This document shows positions 24,405-27,004 of a stretch of DNA of 27,004 nucleotides, one piece after another. Position 1 is the stretch's first letter. Each line of letters starts with the position of its first letter. The translations under genes were made by a program, and so were the position numbers. This DNA comes from DASVAL01 sp035649575 (lineage in GTDB: Bacteria; Planctomycetota; UBA1135; UBA2386). The stretch lies in NCBI GenBank assembly GCA_035649575.1, contig DASRJH010000286.1, positions 1 through 27,004 on the forward strand, written 5' to 3'. Below the pieces are notes generated by a model. The model was not told where the DNA came from and ran no database searches. It was given only the letters and a program-made list of their open reading frames with translations.

Positions 24405-25481
24405 CTAGGCCTGAGGCGCGGTCGTGCCGGCGCGAGTCCGCAACCGCAGCTGCCCGCAGGCGGCCTGCGCGTCGGCGCCCGATGAATCGCGGATCGTCGC
24501 GAGGATGCCACGCGCCTTCACCGCCCTCGCGATCTCGACGATGCGTTCGCGCGGCGGTGCCTGGAACGGCAGACCTTCGACGCGGTTGTAGACGATGAAG
24601 TTCACGTAGCAGCGCACGCCAGTGAGCAGCGCGCACAGCTGTTCGACGTCCTGATCGCCGTCGTTGACGCCGTCGAGCAGCGTCCACTCGAACTGCACGG
24701 GCGTGCCGACGTCGCGCCCATACACATCGGCCGCTGCGACGATGTCGCGCAGCGTTTCCTTGTGCGCGCGCGGCAGCAGTTCGCGCCTTCGCTCGTCATT
24801 GGCCACGTGCAGCGACACCGCGAGGCACGGGCGCACGGGCCAGAGACGCATGCGCTCGAACACCTTCACCCCACCGACCGTCGAGAACGTCTGCCGTCGC
24901 GGCGAGATCAGCACCTCGTCCTTGATGCGCGCGACTGCCGTCATCACGTTGTCGAGGTTGTGCGACGGCTCGCCCATGCCCATGAACACGACGCGGTTGA
25001 TCGGCATGACGCGGCGCGCGTGCACGACCTGCTCGACGATCTCGTCGGCCGTCAGATTGCGTTCGACGCCGAACAGCCCCGAGGCGCAGAACCGACACCC
25101 GACGGCGCAACCGACCTGCGTCGACACGCAACACGCGCCGATCGGCATCGCGACCGTCTCGACCTGCTTCTCGTCACGCAGAGAGAGCAGCAGCTTCACG
25201 GTGCCGTCGCTGGCACGCGCCTCGCCGACGACCTTCGTCACGAGCCCAGCCCGAAGCCACGTCGCGAGCACTTCGCTCTCGGGCTGCGACAACCGCAGAC
25301 CCTGCTGGTCGAACACGGCCTCCGTCGGCAGCCGGCCCGAGGCGACGATGCGCCGCGCGAGCAGCGCCTTCTTCGGCGGCAGCACGGTCGCAAGTCCTGA
25401 CAAGCCCGAGTGCACCACGGTCGCCGGCGTTGCCGACGGGCGCGCGTCGACAGGAGGCAAGGGCGTGGGCTCGGTGTCCAT
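24405..25481 (-). CDS. rlmN: 23S rRNA (adenine2503-C2)-methyltransferase RlmN
   Basis: The 358-residue protein belongs to the RlmN/Cfr radical-SAM methyltransferases. The iron-sulfur cysteines are 125, 129 and 132 (GCAVGCRFC). The upstream Cys118 of the CVSTQ motif is present, as is the methyl-carrying Cys342 in AACGQL, near the C-terminus as expected. The SAM-binding motif reads VVFMGMGEPSHNLDNV, where most RlmN proteins have GEPLLN. RlmN methylates C2 of A2503 in 23S rRNA and A37 in some tRNAs, aiding translational accuracy; Cfr adds the C8 methyl instead. Length and motifs favour RlmN, but the first 35 residues are a Pro/Thr-rich extension and the SHN variant puts it in a divergent subgroup, so exact specificity is not certain. 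It is cytosolic. The gene is divergent from the dioxygenase, with a tandem repeat in the gap. Confidence 0.88.
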   Translation of the reverse strand: MDTEPTPLPPVDARPSATPATVVHSGLSGLATVLPPKKALLARRIVASGRLPTEAVFDQQGLRLSQPESEVLATWLRAGLVTKVVGEARASDGTVKLLLSLRDEKQVETVAMPIGACCVSTQVGCAVGCRFCASGLFGVERNLTADEIVEQVVHARRVMPINRVVFMGMGEPSHNLDNVMTAVARIKDEVLISPRRQTFSTVGGVKVFERMRLWPVRPCLAVSLHVANDERRRELLPRAHKETLRDIVAAADVYGRDVGTPVQFEWTLLDGVNDGDQDVEQLCALLTGVRCYVNFIVYNRVEGLPFQAPPRERIVEIARAVKARGILATIRDSSGADAQAACGQLRLRTRAGTTAPQA

Positions 25482-25512
25482 GCGGGAAGGGCAGGCATCC
25501 TAGCGGCGCGCC

Positions 25513-25566
25513 CCACTCTGCCGGCCACTCTGCTGGCCACTCTGCCGGCCACTCCGGTAACCACTG
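25513..25566. repeat. 12-bp tandem repeat between rlmN and the dioxygenase gene
   Basis: Three units in register, CCACTCTGCCGG, CCACTCTGCTGG and CCACTCTGCCGG (25513-25548), are followed by a half-conserved CCACTCCGGTAA and a final CCACTG. The array lies in the 132-bp divergent gap, so it could influence either promoter. No promoter hexamers could be assigned with confidence. Confidence 0.85.
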
Positions 25567-25613
25567 CCCGCGCGAAGTCGCCGACGAAGAGATAGGCTGG
25601 CCGGATTGACCCG

Positions 25614-26396
25614 ATGAACCCCTCCGCCAACATGCGCATGCCCGTCGGATTCGTCTCGCATGGCGCGCCGACGCTCGCTCTCGACACCGAGCGCGGCGCC
25701 GACCTCACGCGCTGGGCGGCCGCCATGCCGCGGCCGTCGGCCGTGCTCGTCGTTTCCGCGCACTGGCTCGACACGCCGCCGACGATCGGCACGCGCGAAC
25801 GGTGCCCGCTGCTCTACGACTTCTCGGGCTTCCCCGACGAGCTCCACTCGCTGCGCTACGAGGCACCGGCCGCCGCCGATCTCGCCGCGGAGTTGCAAGC
25901 TCGCATCCCGTCGCTGCTGCGCGACGACGATCGCGCGTGGGACCACGGCGTCTGGGTGCCGCTGCGCCACATGTTCCCGGCTGCCGACGTGCCGGTGCTC
26001 CAGCTCTCGATGCCGTGGCGCTGGCCGGTCCGGCAGATGTTCGCCCTCGGACGAATCCTCGCGCCGCTGCGCGACGAAGGTGTGCTGCTGCTCGCGAGCG
26101 GTGGCGCGGTGCACAACCTCGGCCGCCTCGACTGGGACGATGCGTCGCCACCACCACAGTGGGCCGTGAACTTCGAGGGCTGGCTGCGCGAGCTGCTCGT
26201 CGCGAACGCGTTCGACGAGATCGTCGGATTCCGCGAGAACGCGCCCGATCTACAGCTCGCGCATCCGACCGACGACCACTTCGTGCCGCTGCTCGTCGCA
26301 CTCGGCGCCGCTGGCGAACGGCACAACCCGGTCACGTTCCCGATCACCGGCTTCGAGTACGGTTCGCTGAGCCGGCTCGCCGTGCAGTTCGGTTGA
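25614..26396 (+). CDS. ygiD: DODA-type (class III extradiol) aromatic ring-opening dioxygenase
   Basis: The 260-residue protein matches the small single-domain LigB-like group that includes E. coli YgiD and plant 4,5-DOPA dioxygenase. Candidate metal ligands are His16 (FVSHGAPT), His50 (VVSAHW) and His222 (HPTDDHFVPLLVALGAA). Further conserved active-site His residues are His111 (WDHGVWVPL) and His167 (SGGAVHNL). YgiD-type enzymes use zinc or iron to open catecholic rings such as DOPA between carbons 4 and 5. The natural substrate here cannot be read from sequence. No signal peptide is seen, so it is cytosolic. The ATG at 25614 is used; ATGs at codons 7 and 9 are also possible and would leave the family core intact. 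No other aromatic-degradation gene is nearby. It stops immediately before a decayed gene fragment. Confidence 0.9.
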   Translation: MNPSANMRMPVGFVSHGAPTLALDTERGADLTRWAAAMPRPSAVLVVSAHWLDTPPTIGTRERCPLLYDFSGFPDELHSLRYEAPAAADLAAELQARIPSLLRDDDRAWDHGVWVPLRHMFPAADVPVLQLSMPWRWPVRQMFALGRILAPLRDEGVLLLASGGAVHNLGRLDWDDASPPPQWAVNFEGWLRELLVANAFDEIVGFRENAPDLQLAHPTDDHFVPLLVALGAAGERHNPVTFPITGFEYGSLSRLAVQFG

Positions 26397-26710
26397 CAGC
26401 CGACGTCCGGCCGCCGCGCCCGGCCAGCCCTGGCTGCACGACAACTCTGCGGTGTGCCTGACGGGGACCGGCGCGGCCGCGTTCGACGCGCGCATCGGCA
26501 CGTCGCCGTGGGGCGAGCTGTTCCTCGACCTCGCCGGCACGGTCACGACCGTGCTGGTCCCGACAGCCGGCGAATCACGCGCCGTCGTGACGCTGACGAT
26601 CCCCGAACCTCGCTGCGCTGCGTGGCACGACCTGGATGCAGCAGACGCTGACGCTCGCGCCGGGCGTGGCGATCTGGCTCTCCGCGCCGAGCACGCTGCT
26701 CGTGCAGTGA
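26397..26710 (+). pseudogene. Frameshifted 3' fragment of a secreted-protein C-terminal domain
   Basis: In one frame the sequence reads FDARIGTSPWGELFLDL, then GESRAVVTLTIP, resembling the C-terminal beta domain of secreted planctomycete proteins and distantly the end of the esterase at 22466. After a CCCC run at 26601-26604 the similarity jumps to the next frame: NLAALRGTTWMQQTLTL, then WLSAPSTLLVQ and TGA at 26708-26710. Removing one C restores a single open frame. There is no upstream coding part, since the dioxygenase stop lies directly before it, and no start codon with a ribosome site. I read it as the truncated, frameshifted remnant of a larger gene. A sequencing error in the C run could explain the frameshift but not the missing 5' part. 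Confidence 0.6.
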
Positions 26711-27004
26711 GCCGTCAGCGGGCGGACGGCACCTTCCATTCGCGCGGCAGGGTGTGCTGTAGGAGAGCTTCGCCAGGGGCCTGCACCGTGCGTCGCTCGC
26801 CCGGCCTAAAGAGTTTGCTCGTACCTGACATGCAATGTCAGTCGCCATACAGAGAATGTATAGCTGCGTCTTTGGCTCCAGGGCCGGGTCCGGAGGGTGC
26901 CATGGCGTAAGTGCCGGCAGAGCAATGGCAAGCGGTTCCTGGCAGGGACGGCACGCGTTTCGCCCAGCCGGGCGCCGACGCGCGCAGACACCTCGTCTGC
27001 GGCG
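26711..27004. other. Right-edge region without a confident gene
   Basis: No convincing CDS was found. The segment around 26805-26880 is visibly less GC-rich than the rest of the window and holds two small palindromes. A GTG at 26911 opens a frame running off the right edge (VPAEQWQAVPGRDGTRF), but no family could be recognised and the nearest GGAGG is about 15 bases upstream, so it is not called. Confidence 0.5.
26825..26861 (+). promoter_or_regulatory. Operator-like palindromes with possible promoter
   Basis: CTGACAT GCA ATGTCAG (26825-26841) is a perfect 7-bp inverted repeat. ATACA GAGAA TGTAT (26847-26861) is a second, 5-bp one. CTGACA (26825-26830) resembles a -35 hexamer, and 17 bases later TACAGA (26848-26853) is a weak -10. 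A dyad overlapping the -35 would suit a repressor site for a rightward gene beyond the window. This is inference only. Confidence 0.3.

Noticed and set aside
22429..25566. The tandem arrays as CRISPR repeats
   Set aside because: Units are 12 bp and directly adjacent without spacers, and no cas gene is present.
26911..27004. Partial gene starting at GTG 26911 and running off the edge
   Set aside because: It has only about 30 codons, no recognisable family and a poor ribosome-site spacing.

Overview
The window is about 70% GC throughout, with strong G/C at third codon positions and long stop-free shadow frames on both strands. The gene content points to a planctomycete-like bacterium (Planctomycetota). 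Reasons: ECF-type sigma domains fused in one chain to a membrane anchor and long arrays of carboxypeptidase-regulatory-like beta-sandwich repeats; a large alpha-2-macroglobulin; many secreted or membrane-anchored proteins of unknown substrate; and an esterase ending in a roughly 115-residue C-terminal domain of a type I associate with that phylum. The phylum call is inferred from protein style. No rRNA or other marker gene is present.

Layout. 2-1918 (+) is the 3' part of a membrane-anchored repeat protein that runs off the left edge. It meets, tail to tail, a two-CBS-domain protein (2045-2476, -). Divergent from that is a 2,022-residue thioester-containing alpha-2-macroglobulin (2678-8746, +). 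Converging on it is a complete sigma/membrane/beta-sandwich fusion (8861-12028, -). A 433-bp divergent intergenic region with strong hairpins and a dispersed repeat separates it from a secreted repeat protein (12462-14201, +). A small lipoprotein (14258-14737, -) is divergent from a four-gene rightward run: MORN-type membrane protein (14911), YjbQ family (15936), a TraB/TIKI-like protein with two pseudopilin-like modules (16416) and a second sigma/membrane/beta-sandwich fusion (18199-20931). Three leftward genes follow: SGNH-like membrane protein (20985-22181), secreted CBM20-esterase (22466-24301) and RlmN (24405-25481). A rightward DODA-type dioxygenase (25614-26396) is followed by a decayed fragment of a secreted protein's C-terminal domain (to 26710) and a less GC-rich stretch with two small palindromes.

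How it fits together. Most genes act in or beyond the inner membrane: trapping or binding (A2M), hydrolysis (esterase, SGNH, TraB-like) and possible sensing (beta-sandwich arrays). The two complete sigma fusions, and probably a third cut by the left edge, would let an extracytoplasmic sensor control transcription without a separate anti-sigma factor. No anti-sigma gene lies beside them. RlmN, YjbQ, the CBS protein and the dioxygenase look like housekeeping or small-molecule genes interspersed among these.

Non-coding structure includes an 83%-identical 75-bp repeat upstream of two rightward genes whose differences preserve a hairpin through G-U pairs, two unrelated 12-bp tandem repeats, hairpins that overlap stop codons, and a candidate ECF-type promoter upstream of a sigma fusion. 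No tRNA, rRNA, CRISPR array, transposase or phage gene was seen.
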